In this document: piece after piece, positions 26,223-36,215 of the stretch | Position numbering within the stretch: the stretch's first letter is position 1 | Layout: every line of letters begins with the position of its first letter | NCBI RefSeq assembly: GCF_914271545.1 | Contig: NZ_CAJZAH010000001.1 | Coordinates: forward strand, 186,001 to 250,000 | Length of the DNA stretch: 64,000 bases | Direction: 5' to 3' | Source of the DNA: Cupriavidus respiraculi | Lineage (GTDB): Bacteria; Pseudomonadota; Gammaproteobacteria; Burkholderiales; Burkholderiaceae | The notes under the pieces: generated by a model | Database searches by the model: none | The model's input: only the letters and a program-made list of their open reading frames with translations | What the model was told of the DNA's origin: nothing | Made by a program: the position numbers and the translations under genes

Positions 26223-27782
26223 TCAGACCGTGCCGGCGGCCAGCATCTCGCGCAGCTTCGCCTTGAGGATCTTGCCCGACGGCGCCGCGGGCAGGTGCTG
26301 CACGACCCGGATCTCGGCAGGAATCTTGTACGGCGACAGCTTGTCGCGCAGGAAGCTCTTGAGTTCGGCCGGATCGAAAGCCATGCCCTCGCGCGTCTCG
26401 ACGAAGGCGATCACTTCCTCGTTGCCCTCGACCGCGCGGCCGACGACGGCGGACTGCAGCACCGCGGGATACGCGTTGATCGATTGCTCGACTTCCTCGG
26501 GATACACGTTGAACCCCGAATGGATGATGATTTCCTTGGAGCGCCCGACGATGGAGATGGCGCCGTCCGGATCGATCTTCGCCAGGTCGCCGGTGTGCAG
26601 CCAGCCGTCGGCGTCGATGGCCTGCGCGGTCAGGTCCGGGCGCTTGTAGTAGCCCTTCATCACGTTGGGCCCGCGCACCAGCAACTCGCCGCTGCCGTCC
26701 GGCAGCGGACTGCCAAGGCGCACTTCCACGCCGGGCACGGCCGGCCCGACCGAGCAGTCGCTGCGGGGCGACTCGACGCGCGTCTGCGAGACGGTCGGCG
26801 AGGTCTCGGTCATGCCATAGCCGTTGTGCAGCGTAACGCCGAAGGTCTGCTCGAAGGCGGCCTTGAGCGAAGCGGTCAGCGGCGCGCCGCCCGACTGCGC
26901 CATCCGCAGCGCCGGCGCCCGCAGCGGCGTGGCCTGGGCGCGGCCCCATTCGATCAGCTTGGTGTACATGGCCGGCACGCCGTGCAGCACGGTGAGCTGT
27001 TCCTCGACCAGCGCCCGCGCCAGCCGCTCGGGCCGGAAGCGCGGTTCGTAGTAGACGGTGGCGCCGTTCGACAGCGGTCCCACCAGCAGCACCGACAGGC
27101 CGTACACATGGGAGATCGGCAGCACGCCATAGACGCGGTCGCCGGGCTGGACCCGCGCCTGCATCCGGTTCGACTGGCCGATGAACATGAGGTTGCCGTG
27201 CGTCAGCATCACGCCCTTGGACGCGCCCGTGGTGCCGGTGGTGTAGATCACGGCGGCGACCTGGTCGCGCGCGGCCGGCTCGACCGGCTCGGCGGCGGCC
27301 GATGCATTCAGCGCGCCGATCAGCAGGCGGCCCACATGCGGCCACTCGGCCCATTGCGCGCCGCGCGCGAGGCCATGCTCGCGGGCCTCCGGATAGGCGT
27401 TGTCCAGGTACAGGGTCACGCGGGCGCCCGCGTGTTCGACGATGTTGTCGATCTCGCGCGCGGAAAGCCGCGCGTTGACCGGCACGGCCCAGGCGTCCAG
27501 CGAACTGAGTGCGAGGATCAGGATGGCGCAGCCCACGCTGTTCTCGGTGACCAGCACCACGCGGTCGCCGCCGCGCACGCCGAGCCGGGTCAGCGCCGCG
27601 GCCGCCTGCGCGATGGCGCCGTCGAGTTCGCCGTAGCGGATGGCGCGGTCGGCGTCCATCAGGGCCACGACTTCCGGCTTGCTTTGCACCCAGGGCGCGA
27701 TGGTCTGGTGCAGGCGCTGGAAGGGGTGGGCGGCGGAGGAAGTGGGAAGGGGGGTGCCGGTTGCGGCCGAGGTGCTGCTCAT
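26223..27782 (-). CDS. AMP-dependent acyl-CoA ligase
   Basis: A 519-residue acyl-CoA synthetase that activates a carboxylic acid with ATP and CoA. The P-loop-like motif is VIYTTGTTGASKGVMLTHGN. Further conserved motifs are HNGYGMTETSPT, DGWLHTGDLAKIDPDG and the C-terminal Lys region LPAAPSGKILKAKLRE. The family is that of long-chain/aromatic acid CoA ligases; the substrate is unknown. The start at MSSTSAATG is chosen because GGAGA lies six bases before it. An upstream in-frame Met exists (27842) without a better binding site. It pairs with the IclR gene downstream. Confidence 0.91.
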   Translation of the reverse strand: MSSTSAATGTPLPTSSAAHPFQRLHQTIAPWVQSKPEVVALMDADRAIRYGELDGAIAQAAAALTRLGVRGGDRVVLVTENSVGCAILILALSSLDAWAVPVNARLSAREIDNIVEHAGARVTLYLDNAYPEAREHGLARGAQWAEWPHVGRLLIGALNASAAAEPVEPAARDQVAAVIYTTGTTGASKGVMLTHGNLMFIGQSNRMQARVQPGDRVYGVLPISHVYGLSVLLVGPLSNGATVYYEPRFRPERLARALVEEQLTVLHGVPAMYTKLIEWGRAQATPLRAPALRMAQSGGAPLTASLKAAFEQTFGVTLHNGYGMTETSPTVSQTRVESPRSDCSVGPAVPGVEVRLGSPLPDGSGELLVRGPNVMKGYYKRPDLTAQAIDADGWLHTGDLAKIDPDGAISIVGRSKEIIIHSGFNVYPEEVEQSINAYPAVLQSAVVGRAVEGNEEVIAFVETREGMAFDPAELKSFLRDKLSPYKIPAEIRVVQHLPAAPSGKILKAKLREMLAAGTV

Positions 27783-27915
27783 CGCGGTCTCCAGATGCGT
27801 CGTCCGGCGTCGACGCCGGTATATGGGCGCGAATGTTTGCACCGATCGGCGCGGGCGTCAACCGCTATGCGGAATCATAGTTCCACTATGCAGAACTGCG
27901 CGCAACCGCTGGCGC

Positions 27916-29520
27916 TCAGTACCGGAAGCGAGCGACGTCGGCGGCCAAGCCGGCCGCCTGCTCATCGAGCCGGTGCGACTGGCCGGTCAGCGCGAGCACC
28001 AGCGCCTCGTTCTCCTGGCTGGTCGCCCCGAGCCGCGTGACCGACTCGCTGACCTCGCGCACGCCCCGGGCCTGATCGTCGGCCAGCGCGGACAGCTGCT
28101 CGGCCAGCGTGTGGCTGCTGGCGACGGCTTGCTCGATGCCGGCCATCGCCGCGCTTACCTGGCTGCTCAGCGTCACGCCGAGCTGGATTTCCTTGTTCGC
28201 GTCGCCGAGCAGCGCGCCGATTTCCCGCGCCGAGTTGGCGGTGCGGGTGGCCAGCGCCCGCACTTCCTGCGCCACCACGGCGAAGCCGCGTCCCGCCTCG
28301 CCGGCACGGGCCGCCTCGACCGCCGCGTTCAGCGCGAGGATATTGGTCTGGAAGGCGATGCCCTGGATGACGTCGACGATCTCCGAGATATCGCGCGAGC
28401 GGCCGTGCACGGTGTCCATCACGCGGCTCATCTCGCCGACCACGGCCATCCCCTGGCCACTGGCGTCGTGCGCCCGGCGCGCCATGGCGCTGGACTCGCC
28501 CGCCTGGGCGTGGACCTGCTCGACCAGCGCGGCCAGCCGTGCGATGCTGCCCGCCGCTTCCGCCACGGCCTCGCGCTGCTCGGCCGTACGGGCGGACAGG
28601 TCGCCGTTGCCGGTGGCAATGCCGTCGGACGCGGCGGCGATCTCCTGGGCCGACGCGTGGATGCGGGCCAGGACCCCGGCCAGTTCCTGCCGCATGCCGG
28701 CCAGGAAGTACATCAGGCTGCCCGCATCGCGCGGGCGCAGCGCAATCGTCGCGGTCAGGTCGCCGCTGGCGATGCGGTTGGCCGCGAGCGCCGCCGCGCG
28801 GGGCTCGCCGCCGAGCTCGCCCAGCAGGCTGCGCGCCGCCCACCAGGCCAGCGCGCCGGCCGCGACGAGACTGGCCAGCAGCATCGCCACCATCACGGCG
28901 CGCGCGCGGGACTGGCTGGCGTTGACTTCGTCCACCGTCGTGGCGGCCTGCTGCTCCAGCTGGGTGCGCGCCTGCTCGATCAGCGCGCCGAGCTTGCCCA
29001 GTTGCTCCGCGACGAAGTGGGCCTCGACCGAGACCGCGCTGTCGAACTGCAGGGCGTCCAGCGGCTGCTTGCGCAACAGACCCACGTAGCCATCCACCAA
29101 TTGCGCGGTGGCGGTGTGCTCCTTGGCGAGCGCGGGAGCCTGGGCGGGACTGGCGGCCTGCACGGCGGCCAGCGACGTGTCCAGGTCCTTCATCGCCCGG
29201 GCGATCGCCGCCGAGGCGGTATCGCGCTCGGCGCCGCTGGTCGCCATCGTCAGCGCCAGTTGCCCGCGTCCGAGCTGTGCCAGGGCGGCATGGGCGCGCT
29301 CGGCGGCCACCGCGCCACGCATATGGCGCTCGTACAGCGTATCGGTCAGTTCACGCAGCGAACCGAGATGGACCAGACCCGTCACGGCCACGGCGGCGCC
29401 CAGCACGTAGACCAGTACCAGGGCAGCGCCGAGCCGGACCAGCAGCGGCAGATTGGCGAACGACGCGGGCGCCGCCGGGGCAAGGCGGCGCGAGAGAACG
29501 GTCCTGAGGGAAAGCAACAT
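27916..29520 (-). CDS. Methyl-accepting chemotaxis protein
   Basis: A 534-residue chemoreceptor. The first transmembrane helix is near residues 28-50 ([20 protein letters not shown]). A periplasmic four-helix-bundle sensor of about 140 residues follows. The second helix is [20 protein letters not shown], then a HAMP domain. The cytoplasmic coiled coil has the invariant tip [20 protein letters not shown] and [16 protein letters not shown]. It signals through CheA/CheW to the flagellar motor. It ends without the NWETF CheR/CheB-docking pentapeptide. No che genes are near. The ligand is unknown. Confidence 0.94.
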   Translation of the reverse strand: MLLSLRTVLSRRLAPAAPASFANLPLLVRLGAALVLVYVLGAAVAVTGLVHLGSLRELTDTLYERHMRGAVAAERAHAALAQLGRGQLALTMATSGAERDTASAAIARAMKDLDTSLAAVQAASPAQAPALAKEHTATAQLVDGYVGLLRKQPLDALQFDSAVSVEAHFVAEQLGKLGALIEQARTQLEQQAATTVDEVNASQSRARAVMVAMLLASLVAAGALAWWAARSLLGELGGEPRAAALAANRIASGDLTATIALRPRDAGSLMYFLAGMRQELAGVLARIHASAQEIAAASDGIATGNGDLSARTAEQREAVAEAAGSIARLAALVEQVHAQAGESSAMARRAHDASGQGMAVVGEMSRVMDTVHGRSRDISEIVDVIQGIAFQTNILALNAAVEAARAGEAGRGFAVVAQEVRALATRTANSAREIGALLGDANKEIQLGVTLSSQVSAAMAGIEQAVASSHTLAEQLSALADDQARGVREVSESVTRLGATSQENEALVLALTGQSHRLDEQAAGLAADVARFRY

Positions 29521-29653
29521 CGATGACTCCTAGGGATACGGCGCGCCGGGCGCGGGCAGGAACGCAGCCGCGGGCGGCGCGGTTGCCCGGATGTTGTCCA
29601 CTCTGTGTGACGGTAGCGTTTCATCCCACTGACGTGGGGTGTCACGCTGCTGT

Positions 29654-29668
29654 CATGTCATTGACATG
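29654..29668. promoter_or_regulatory. 15-bp palindrome in the divergent chemoreceptor/EAL-protein intergenic region
   Basis: CATGTCA-T-TGACATG is a perfect 7-bp inverted repeat around one base. It sits 134 bases from the chemoreceptor ATG and about 87 from the EAL-protein start. A second short dyad, CCCAC-TGAC-GTGGG, lies at 29625-29638. Either could bind a regulator of both genes. Confidence 0.45.
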
Positions 29669-29754
29669 CAATACGGACAATCCCTTGCGTGCCGGCGTGC
29701 CCGTTTGCATGCCGGCTCTACCCTTTCTCATCGGGCTTGCACCCGTCTCCCCTG

Positions 29755-31611
29755 ATGTACCTACCTGTCTCCACCGCCGCCCGCGCGGATTCGTCCAGGG
29801 CCTGGCATGGCCTGCGCACGGTGTTTCAGCCCATCGTGCAGTTCGCCACCGGCGAGCTGCTCGGCTACGAGGCGCTGGTGCGCGGCCCCGAAGGGTCCGA
29901 CCACGCCAGTCCGGAGGCGCTGTTCCGCCTCGCCCAGAGCGAGGCCGACACGCTGGCGCTGGAAGTCGAGGCGGCGGGCATCGCCATTGCCTCGTTCGCG
30001 GCCCAGGGCCTGCCTGGCACGCTGTTCGTCAACTTCAGTCCCCGCTCGCTGCTGCAACTGCTGGCTGGCAAGGGCGAGGCCCTGGCCGTGGTACTGGGCG
30101 ACGCCATGCCCCCGGGACGCGTAGTCATCGAGCTGACCGAGCAGACGCCGATCGGGGACGCCGCCGTGTTCGCCGCCGCCATGGCCGTGCTGAGAGAGCT
30201 GGGGCTGCGCTATGCGCTGGACGACTTCGGCACGGGGCATGCCAACCTGGACCTGCTGGTCCAGCTGACGCCGCATTTCATCAAGCTGGACAAGTCGCTG
30301 GTGCGCGGCGTGGCCGGATGTTCGCGCCGGCTCGAGGTCATGCGCACGCTGGTGACGCTGGCCGGCACGCTGGGCGCGCGCGTGATCGCCGAAGGCATCG
30401 AGGACGCGGAGGAGCTCGCCGTGCTCCGCGACCTCGGCGTGCCGTTCGGCCAGGGCTACTATCTCGGCCGCCCGCTGCCCCGCCCGGCCGAGGTGGCGCC
30501 CGAGCCGGCGCGGCGGGCGCTGGCATCGAGCCAGATCGCGGTGTTTCCCCATACCGTGCGCTCGGGCTGGTCCGCCACCAACGCGGGCAAGCTGCTGAGG
30601 CCGGCGCCGACGGTCGCGCCCGGCGACATCAACAACGCGGTGCTGGCGCTGTTCCACGCGCACGCCGACCTGCATGCCGTGGCGGTCGTCGACGCCGAGC
30701 GCCGGCCCGTGGGCATCATCAACCGGCAGAACTTCATCGACCGCTATGCCGCGCCTTTCCATCGCGAGCTGTACGGCAGGAAGCCGTGCATCCTGATGGC
30801 CAATCCCGAGCCGGTGTGCTTCGACAAGAGCGCAAGTCTCGAATCGATGGCGAAGATCCTCGCCAGCGAAAACCAGCGCTACCTGGCGGACGGCTTCGTC
30901 ATCACGGAGGGCGGCTGCTATCTCGGGCTGGGCACCGGCGCCGACCTGATCCGCGCCGTGACGGAGATCCGCATGGAGGCGGCGCGCTACGCGAATCCGC
31001 TGACGTTCCTGCCGGGCAATATCCCGCTGAACCAGCATATCGACCGCCTGATCGAGGCAGGCGTGGCCTTTCACGCCTGCTATGTCGACCTGAACCATTT
31101 CAAGCCCTACAACGACCAGTACGGCTACTGGAAGGGCGACGAGATGCTCAAGGGAGCGGCGGCCATTCTCGCCGACGCGTGCGATCCGGCGCGCGACTTC
31201 CTCGGCCATGTGGGCGGCGACGACTTCCTGGTGCTGTACCAGAGCGAGGACTGGATGCGCAGGGCGAGGGCGGCGATCGCCCGCTTCCGGCTGGCCGCGC
31301 GCGAGCTCTATACCAGCGCGGACCGCGAGGCCGGCGGCATCTACGGCGAGGACCGCCGCGGGCACGTGGCCTTCTTCCCGACGGTGACCATGGCGATCGG
31401 CGCGGTGCGCGTCCCGCCCGAGTGGCCGGGCGGGCTCGGCGGCATCCGCCGCTTGGGCAGCAGCCACATCGGTGCGGCCGCGGCGGCGGCCAAGCGCGAG
31501 GCGAAGAAGGATGCCGGGGGCTTCGTGCTGGTGGACCTGCGCGAACTGGCGGGCAGCGGCAGGTTGCTGGCCGAGACCGGCGTGCCAGGGGCAGGGCCGG
31601 AGCCGGAATAG
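29755..31611 (+). CDS. EAL-CBS-GGDEF cyclic-di-GMP signalling protein
   Basis: A 618-residue cytoplasmic protein with the domain order EAL, CBS pair, GGDEF. The EAL phosphodiesterase site looks intact: YEALVRG, the LFVNFSPRSLL Asn, VIELTEQT, LDDFGTGHANLDLL, FIKLDKSL, VIAEGIED and FGQGYYLGRP. The middle (about residues 280-420) reads as two CBS motifs that may bind a nucleotide. The C-terminal domain has GGDDF where active cyclases have GGDEF or GGEEF, so cyclase activity is doubtful. The net activity is probably cyclic-di-GMP breakdown. The start is uncertain: no good ribosome binding site is visible, and a GTG 22 codons upstream is also open. Confidence 0.9.
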   Translation: MYLPVSTAARADSSRAWHGLRTVFQPIVQFATGELLGYEALVRGPEGSDHASPEALFRLAQSEADTLALEVEAAGIAIASFAAQGLPGTLFVNFSPRSLLQLLAGKGEALAVVLGDAMPPGRVVIELTEQTPIGDAAVFAAAMAVLRELGLRYALDDFGTGHANLDLLVQLTPHFIKLDKSLVRGVAGCSRRLEVMRTLVTLAGTLGARVIAEGIEDAEELAVLRDLGVPFGQGYYLGRPLPRPAEVAPEPARRALASSQIAVFPHTVRSGWSATNAGKLLRPAPTVAPGDINNAVLALFHAHADLHAVAVVDAERRPVGIINRQNFIDRYAAPFHRELYGRKPCILMANPEPVCFDKSASLESMAKILASENQRYLADGFVITEGGCYLGLGTGADLIRAVTEIRMEAARYANPLTFLPGNIPLNQHIDRLIEAGVAFHACYVDLNHFKPYNDQYGYWKGDEMLKGAAAILADACDPARDFLGHVGGDDFLVLYQSEDWMRRARAAIARFRLAARELYTSADREAGGIYGEDRRGHVAFFPTVTMAIGAVRVPPEWPGGLGGIRRLGSSHIGAAAAAAKREAKKDAGGFVLVDLRELAGSGRLLAETGVPGAGPEPE

Positions 31612-31730
31612 CCAGGAGACTTTCCCGGGCCGATGAGGAGACGACTGCCGCGCGGCAGTTAGCGCAAGATACCCGGCTGCTTGCCGCACGTTGCCCGCCG
31701 ATCCGTGTCCGGAGCCGGCCTGTCCCCAGG

Positions 31731-31772
31731 TTATTCACACCATGGCCGCTTATCCACAGTTCGTGTGGATAA
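31731..31772. promoter_or_regulatory. Cluster of three DnaA-box-like sequences
   Basis: TTATTCACA (31731-31739), TTATCCACA (31750-31758) and its complement TGTGGATAA (31764-31772) lie within 42 bases of noncoding DNA between convergent genes. TTATCCACA is the strongest E. coli DnaA box. The second and third form a perfect 9-bp inverted repeat around GTTCG, so they could also fold as a hairpin. Confidence 0.6.
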
Positions 31773-31843
31773 CCCCGGGCAAGGTCCGGCAGGGCCAAGG
31801 CCGACGCGTCATCCCATCGGCGTGCCTAAAAAAATTGCAGACA

Positions 31844-31870
31844 TTTCGCACGACAATGTTCTGTGCGAAA
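31844..31870. terminator. Inverted repeat between convergent genes, possible leftward terminator
   Basis: TTTCGCAC (31844-31851) is repeated inverted as GTGCGAAA (31863-31870) around 11 bases. Read leftward from the aldo/keto reductase, the stem is followed about 14 bases on by a run of seven T. The distance is long for a standard terminator, so an operator or other DNA site is also possible. Confidence 0.4.
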
Positions 31871-31896
31871 GGCCGCATTCCGGGGCCTGCGTTTGC

Positions 31897-32925
31897 TCAG
31901 TCCGCCACCTTGACAGGGCGGCCGGCGAACGGGTACTGCGGGTCGGTGTAGCCGTGCGTCGACGCATGGCCGGGCGGCACGAGCCCGTCCACCATCGCTT
32001 CCTCGTCGGGAGACAGCGCAATGTTGATCGCGCCGAAATAATCCTCGAACTGGGCCAGCGTCCGCGGCCCGGCGATCACCGAACTGACGATGGGATTGGC
32101 CAGCACCCACGCGGTGGCGAACTGCCCGAGCTTCAGGCCGCGTCCCTCGGCATGCTGCTGCAGCTGCTGGGCGATGACCAGCGATTCCTCGCGGAACTCG
32201 GTCTCCATGATGCGGCGATCGGCACGGCCCGCGCGCGAGTCTTCGGGGGGACGCTGGCCGGGCAGGTACTTGCCGGTCAGCACGCCGCGCGCGATCGGGC
32301 TGTAGGGCACCACGCCGAGACCATAGTGCTGGCATGCGGGCAGGATCTCCACCTCGGGCATGCGATTGAGCAGGTTGTAATAGGGCTGGCACAGCGCCGG
32401 GCGTGGTACGCCGAGCTGGTCGCACAGCCGCGACACTTCGGCGATGCGCCAGCCCCGGAAATTGGACAGGCCGAAGTAGCGGACCTTGCCGGCACGGATG
32501 AGATCCCCCATCGCCCGCACCGGCTCCTCGAGGTTGGCGTCGAGGAAATCGCGATGGAGATAGAGCACGTCCACGAAGTCGGTGCCGAGCCGGCGCAGGT
32601 TGTCCTCCACGGCCCGCATGATCCAGGTGCGCGAATAGTGCGAGCGGTTGGGGCCGTCGCCCATCTTGTTGCCGAGCTTGGTGGCCAGGATCCAGTCGTG
32701 CCGGTTCGCCCCGATGATCTTGCCGACCATCTGTTCGGAGCCGCCCTTGGTGTAGACGTCCGCCGTGTCGATGAAATTGACGCCGCGGTCGCGCGCGCAG
32801 CCCACGATGCGCCGGGCCTCGGCTTCGTCGGTCTGGTCCGCGAACATCATGGTGCCCAGGCACAGCGCGGACACCTTCAGGTTGCTGGCGCCGAGGCGGC
32901 GATAGGGCATGGAAAAGTCTGGCAT
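31897..32925 (-). CDS. Aldo/keto reductase
   Basis: A 342-residue NADPH-dependent aldo/keto reductase. The (beta/alpha)8 fold is marked by LGASNLKVSALCLGTMMFAD, the catalytic set GVNFIDTADVYTKGGSE (Asp and Tyr), ILATKLGNKMGDG (Lys) and VLYLHRDF (His), and the cofactor loop SSVIAGPRTLAQFEDY. It is closest to the YajO/Gpr69-like general stress or sugar-aldehyde reductases. The substrate is unknown. The start Met has CAGGAG about ten bases upstream. It is divergent from cardiolipin synthase and has no obvious operon partner. Confidence 0.93.
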   Translation of the reverse strand: MPDFSMPYRRLGASNLKVSALCLGTMMFADQTDEAEARRIVGCARDRGVNFIDTADVYTKGGSEQMVGKIIGANRHDWILATKLGNKMGDGPNRSHYSRTWIMRAVEDNLRRLGTDFVDVLYLHRDFLDANLEEPVRAMGDLIRAGKVRYFGLSNFRGWRIAEVSRLCDQLGVPRPALCQPYYNLLNRMPEVEILPACQHYGLGVVPYSPIARGVLTGKYLPGQRPPEDSRAGRADRRIMETEFREESLVIAQQLQQHAEGRGLKLGQFATAWVLANPIVSSVIAGPRTLAQFEDYFGAINIALSPDEEAMVDGLVPPGHASTHGYTDPQYPFAGRPVKVAD

Positions 32926-33151
32926 GGCGAAACGGCTCCTGATTCGGGAAAGCCGCGCCGGCGGCGCGACGGAGGAAGAGAAACGGCGGGAGACAGCGAC
33001 AGGCAGCGACAGACTGCGACAGCCGCAAAGCTTATCGCACAACGCGCAGCTTCGTCCGGCGGCGCGGCCATGCGCCTGTCCACCCCGCCGGGCTGTATGC
33101 CAGAATGCCGAAACCTCCGACCCCCCAGGTACATGACGACCCCGGCCGCCG

Positions 33152-34588
33152 ATGTTCCATGACCCCAGCTTAGTCGCGACGATCGTCCTGTGTTTCCATG
33201 CGATCGGCATCCTGGCCGCGATGCACGCGGTGATGACGGTGCGCACGGCCCCCGGCGCCATCGCATGGGCCGGCTCGCTGGTCATGATGCCGTACCTCGC
33301 GCTGGTGCCGTACATGGTCTTCGGCAGCAGCAATCTCGCCGGCTACGTGAATGCGCGCCGCTTCAACCAGGACCGCATGCGCGAGGTGCGCCTGGGCATG
33401 GATCCGCAGGAGCGCGACGCGCGGGACGCCAACGTCGTCGCCGCGCCCTGCCAGCCCAGCCTGCGGGCGCTGCCCCGGCTCACCGGGCTGGACTGCCTTG
33501 CCAACAATCACGTGAGGCTGCTGCTGAACGGCACCGGCACGTTCGAGGCGATCTTCGCCGCCATCGCCGCGGCGCGGCGCGTGGTGCTGGTGCAGTTCTT
33601 CATCGTCCACGACGACGAACTGGGCCGGCGCCTGCAGAGCCTGCTGCGCGAGCGCGCCACGGCCGGGGTGCAGGTCTACTTCCTCTACGACAGCATCGGC
33701 TGCCATGCGCTGCCGGGCCACTACGTGCGGCATCTGGCGAAGGCCGGGGTGCAGGTCAGCGCGTTCGCGCCGCACCGCGGCCTGGTCAACCGCTTCCAGC
33801 TCAATTTCCGCAACCACCGCAAGCTGGTCGTGGTGGACGGCGAGCGCGCCTTCGTCGGCGGCCACAACGTCGGCAACGAATATCTCGGCGAGCGGCCGCC
33901 GCTGGCGCCATGGCGCGACACCCATATCGAGGTGCGCGGACCGGCGGTGCTGGACCTGCAGATGACCTTCGCCGAGGACTGGTACTGGGCCGCGCGCGAG
34001 GTGCCGCTGCTGCTGCCGCCGCCGGCGCAGCCGGCCGGCGCGATGACCTGCCAGGTGGTGCCGACCGGCCCGGCCGACGCGCAGGAAACCTGCTCGCTGT
34101 TCTTCGTCGAGGCCATCCAGTCGGCGCGCGAGAGGCTGTGGATCACGTCTCCCTATTTCGTGCCCGACGAAGCCGTGTTCGCGGTATTGCGGCTGGCGGT
34201 GCTGCGGGGCGTGGACGTGCGCATCCTTATTCCGGCCCGGGCGGACCACCGGGTCGTGTACGCCGCCTCGACGCTGTACGCCTACCAGGCCGTGTGCGCC
34301 GGTATCAGGATCTATCGGTACCAGCCGGGCTTCCTGCACCAGAAGGTCATCCTGATCGACGATGAGGTGGCGGGGGTAGGCACCGCCAACCTGGACAACC
34401 GCTCTTTCCGGCTCAATTTCGAACTGATCGTGATGACCGCCGACAAGGGCTTCGCCGGCGACGTGGAACGCATGCTGGAGCAGGACTTCGCGCAGGCGCT
34501 GCCCATCGACGCGAACGAGTACCTTGGGGCACCGCGCCTGCGCCGGGTCGCCATGCACGTGGCCAAGCTGTTCGCGCCGATCCTCTAG
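33152..34588 (+). CDS. cls: Cardiolipin synthase (phospholipase D family)
   Basis: A 478-residue membrane enzyme that condenses phosphatidylglycerol to cardiolipin. Two N-terminal transmembrane helices ([35 protein letters not shown]) are followed by two phospholipase-D HKD motifs: [19 protein letters not shown] near residue 228 and [20 protein letters not shown] near 392. This length and plan match bacterial Cls. The start is the first Met with homology; the frame opens only shortly before. It probably stands alone as a transcription unit. Confidence 0.93.
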   Translation: MFHDPSLVATIVLCFHAIGILAAMHAVMTVRTAPGAIAWAGSLVMMPYLALVPYMVFGSSNLAGYVNARRFNQDRMREVRLGMDPQERDARDANVVAAPCQPSLRALPRLTGLDCLANNHVRLLLNGTGTFEAIFAAIAAARRVVLVQFFIVHDDELGRRLQSLLRERATAGVQVYFLYDSIGCHALPGHYVRHLAKAGVQVSAFAPHRGLVNRFQLNFRNHRKLVVVDGERAFVGGHNVGNEYLGERPPLAPWRDTHIEVRGPAVLDLQMTFAEDWYWAAREVPLLLPPPAQPAGAMTCQVVPTGPADAQETCSLFFVEAIQSARERLWITSPYFVPDEAVFAVLRLAVLRGVDVRILIPARADHRVVYAASTLYAYQAVCAGIRIYRYQPGFLHQKVILIDDEVAGVGTANLDNRSFRLNFELIVMTADKGFAGDVERMLEQDFAQALPIDANEYLGAPRLRRVAMHVAKLFAPIL

Positions 34589-34805
34589 GAGCGCGCCTCC
34601 GGGCGGGGCGTCCGGGCCGCCTGCGGGGCATGCCAGCCCTGCATGGCCGGTATGCAGCGAAAGGCCGGCCACCGGGCGAGCGGCCGTTTCGCGGTATCCT
34701 TGCCGTCAGGCACGGCCGGCGCAAGGCCGGCTGCCGGGTCGGCGTCCCTCGCGTTCCTCCGTGGCGCGGCACCGATACCCCGCGCCATTGCATTCGTATA
34801 AAGAC

Positions 34806-35402
34806 ATGAACGACACAGAAATCAAGCTGATCGGCTCGGCACGCCTGCCGACCCGGTTCGGCGAATTTACCGCCCACGCCTTCAAGGGCGCCACCAGCGG
34901 TATCGAGCATCTTGCGCTCAGCGTGGGCGAGGTCGCCGGAGAGGCGGTCCTGACCCGGCTCCATTCGGAGTGCCTCACCGGCGACGTCTTCGGCTCCTGC
35001 CGCTGCGACTGCGGCGAACAGCTCGACCTGGCCCTGCGCAAGATCGCCGAGGAAGGCCGCGGCATCCTGCTGTACCTGCGCGGCCACGAAGGCCGCGGCA
35101 TCGGCCTCGGCCACAAGATCCGCGCCTATGGCCTGCAGGATGGCGGTCTCGACACCGTGGACGCGAACCTCGCGCTGGGCCAGGCCATCGACTCGCGCAC
35201 CTACGAATTCGCTGCCGACCTGCTGCGCCAGTGGGGCGTCAAGTCGATCCGTCTGATGAGCAACAATCCGCGCAAGAAGCTTGCGCTGGAAGCGGCCGGC
35301 ATCGTGGTCGTGGAGCAGTTGCGCCACGTCGTTCCCTCCAATGCCGAGAACGAAAAATACCTTGCCACCAAGCGCACGCGCATGGGGCACCTGCTCGACT
35401 GA
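34806..35402 (+). CDS. ribA: GTP cyclohydrolase II
   Basis: A 198-residue GTP cyclohydrolase II, the first enzyme of riboflavin synthesis. It opens GTP to a diaminopyrimidine with loss of formate and pyrophosphate. The three zinc-binding cysteines are in [20 protein letters not shown]. Active-site and substrate motifs are [20 protein letters not shown] and [16 protein letters not shown]. It is the stand-alone form, without the RibB domain. The start is the Met before NDTEIKLIG, after a short AT-rich stretch. No FMN riboswitch signature is visible in the 217-base leader. It does not lie with other rib genes. Confidence 0.94.
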   Translation: MNDTEIKLIGSARLPTRFGEFTAHAFKGATSGIEHLALSVGEVAGEAVLTRLHSECLTGDVFGSCRCDCGEQLDLALRKIAEEGRGILLYLRGHEGRGIGLGHKIRAYGLQDGGLDTVDANLALGQAIDSRTYEFAADLLRQWGVKSIRLMSNNPRKKLALEAAGIVVVEQLRHVVPSNAENEKYLATKRTRMGHLLD

Positions 35403-35619
35403 GCGCGCGCCGGCGCCCTCCGCGGGCATGTAGGTATCGACCGACAACTGCTTGGGTACGTGCCTTACAGCCCCGGAATGGCCCTTGCCTTATCGTGAAT
35501 GTGTGGCCTCGCCGCAATGATTCGGGCGGTATCGCCGGTACGCCGGCCCCCGGATGATCGCGGCAGGTCCTTTTCGAACACGTGCCGCCCCGAGCGGCAC
35601 CACGACGCAAGGAGCTGCC

Positions 35620-36075
35620 ATGGCTGACAAGAACGTTTCCGTACTGAACGACCTGATCGAAGTCTCGCGCGATGGCGAGGAAGGCTTCCGGAAGGCGGCC
35701 GAGGACGCGAAGAACCCCGAACTGAAGGAGTTGTTCGCCAGCCGCTCCGCCGAGGTAGGGGCGGCGGTGCGCGAACTGCAGGCCCAGGTGGTGGCGCTTG
35801 GCGGGCGGCCGGAAGAAAGCGGCAGCGTGGCCGGTGCGCTGCACCGCGGATGGGTCAGCCTGCGTAGCGCGGTGGCGGACCGCGACGATCTCGCCATTCT
35901 GGAAGAGACCGAGCGCGGCGAGGACGTGGCGAAGAAGAAATACGCCGACGCGCTGCAGGAAGACGACCTGAGCTTCGAGATCCGCGCGCTCATCGAGCGC
36001 CAGTACCAGGGTGTGCTGCGCAACCACGATCTGATCCGCGACCTGCGCAACCGCTACCGCGCCAGCTCGACCTGA
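35620..36075 (+). CDS. PA2169-family four-helix-bundle protein (DUF2383)
   Basis: A 151-residue protein of the PA2169/DUF2383 family, predicted to be a ferritin-like four-helix bundle. Sequence marks are LNDLIEVSRDGEEGFRKAAE, LFASRSAEVGAAVRELQAQV, GALHRGWVSLRSAV and ALIERQYQGVLRNHDLIRDL. The function is unknown; family members are often induced under stress or starvation. GGAG precedes the ATG by six bases. The neighbours are other small stress-type genes on the same strand. Confidence 0.9.
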   Translation: MADKNVSVLNDLIEVSRDGEEGFRKAAEDAKNPELKELFASRSAEVGAAVRELQAQVVALGGRPEESGSVAGALHRGWVSLRSAVADRDDLAILEETERGEDVAKKKYADALQEDDLSFEIRALIERQYQGVLRNHDLIRDLRNRYRASST

Positions 36076-36215
36076 GCGGGTTGACCGCAGGCACGCGGCC
36101 AGCACCCGGGCCAACGCCGCATTGATGCCTCGCAGTTGGGGGCGTACGATGTGGCGTTGGCCCATTTTCGTTGCGCCGCCCGGAGCACCGCCGGGCTCCC
36201 GTCAAAGGATCCGTG

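Noticed and set aside
25381-27861. Apparent fusion of the IclR regulator with an N-terminal 550-residue segment
   Set aside because: The extra segment is an out-of-register reading of the acyl-CoA ligase gene. The regulator starts at its own Met at 26208. The same applies to the IclR at 49668-50444 and the CoA transferase before it.
34589-34805. FMN riboswitch upstream of ribA
   Set aside because: None of the conserved RFN-element blocks are visible in the leader.
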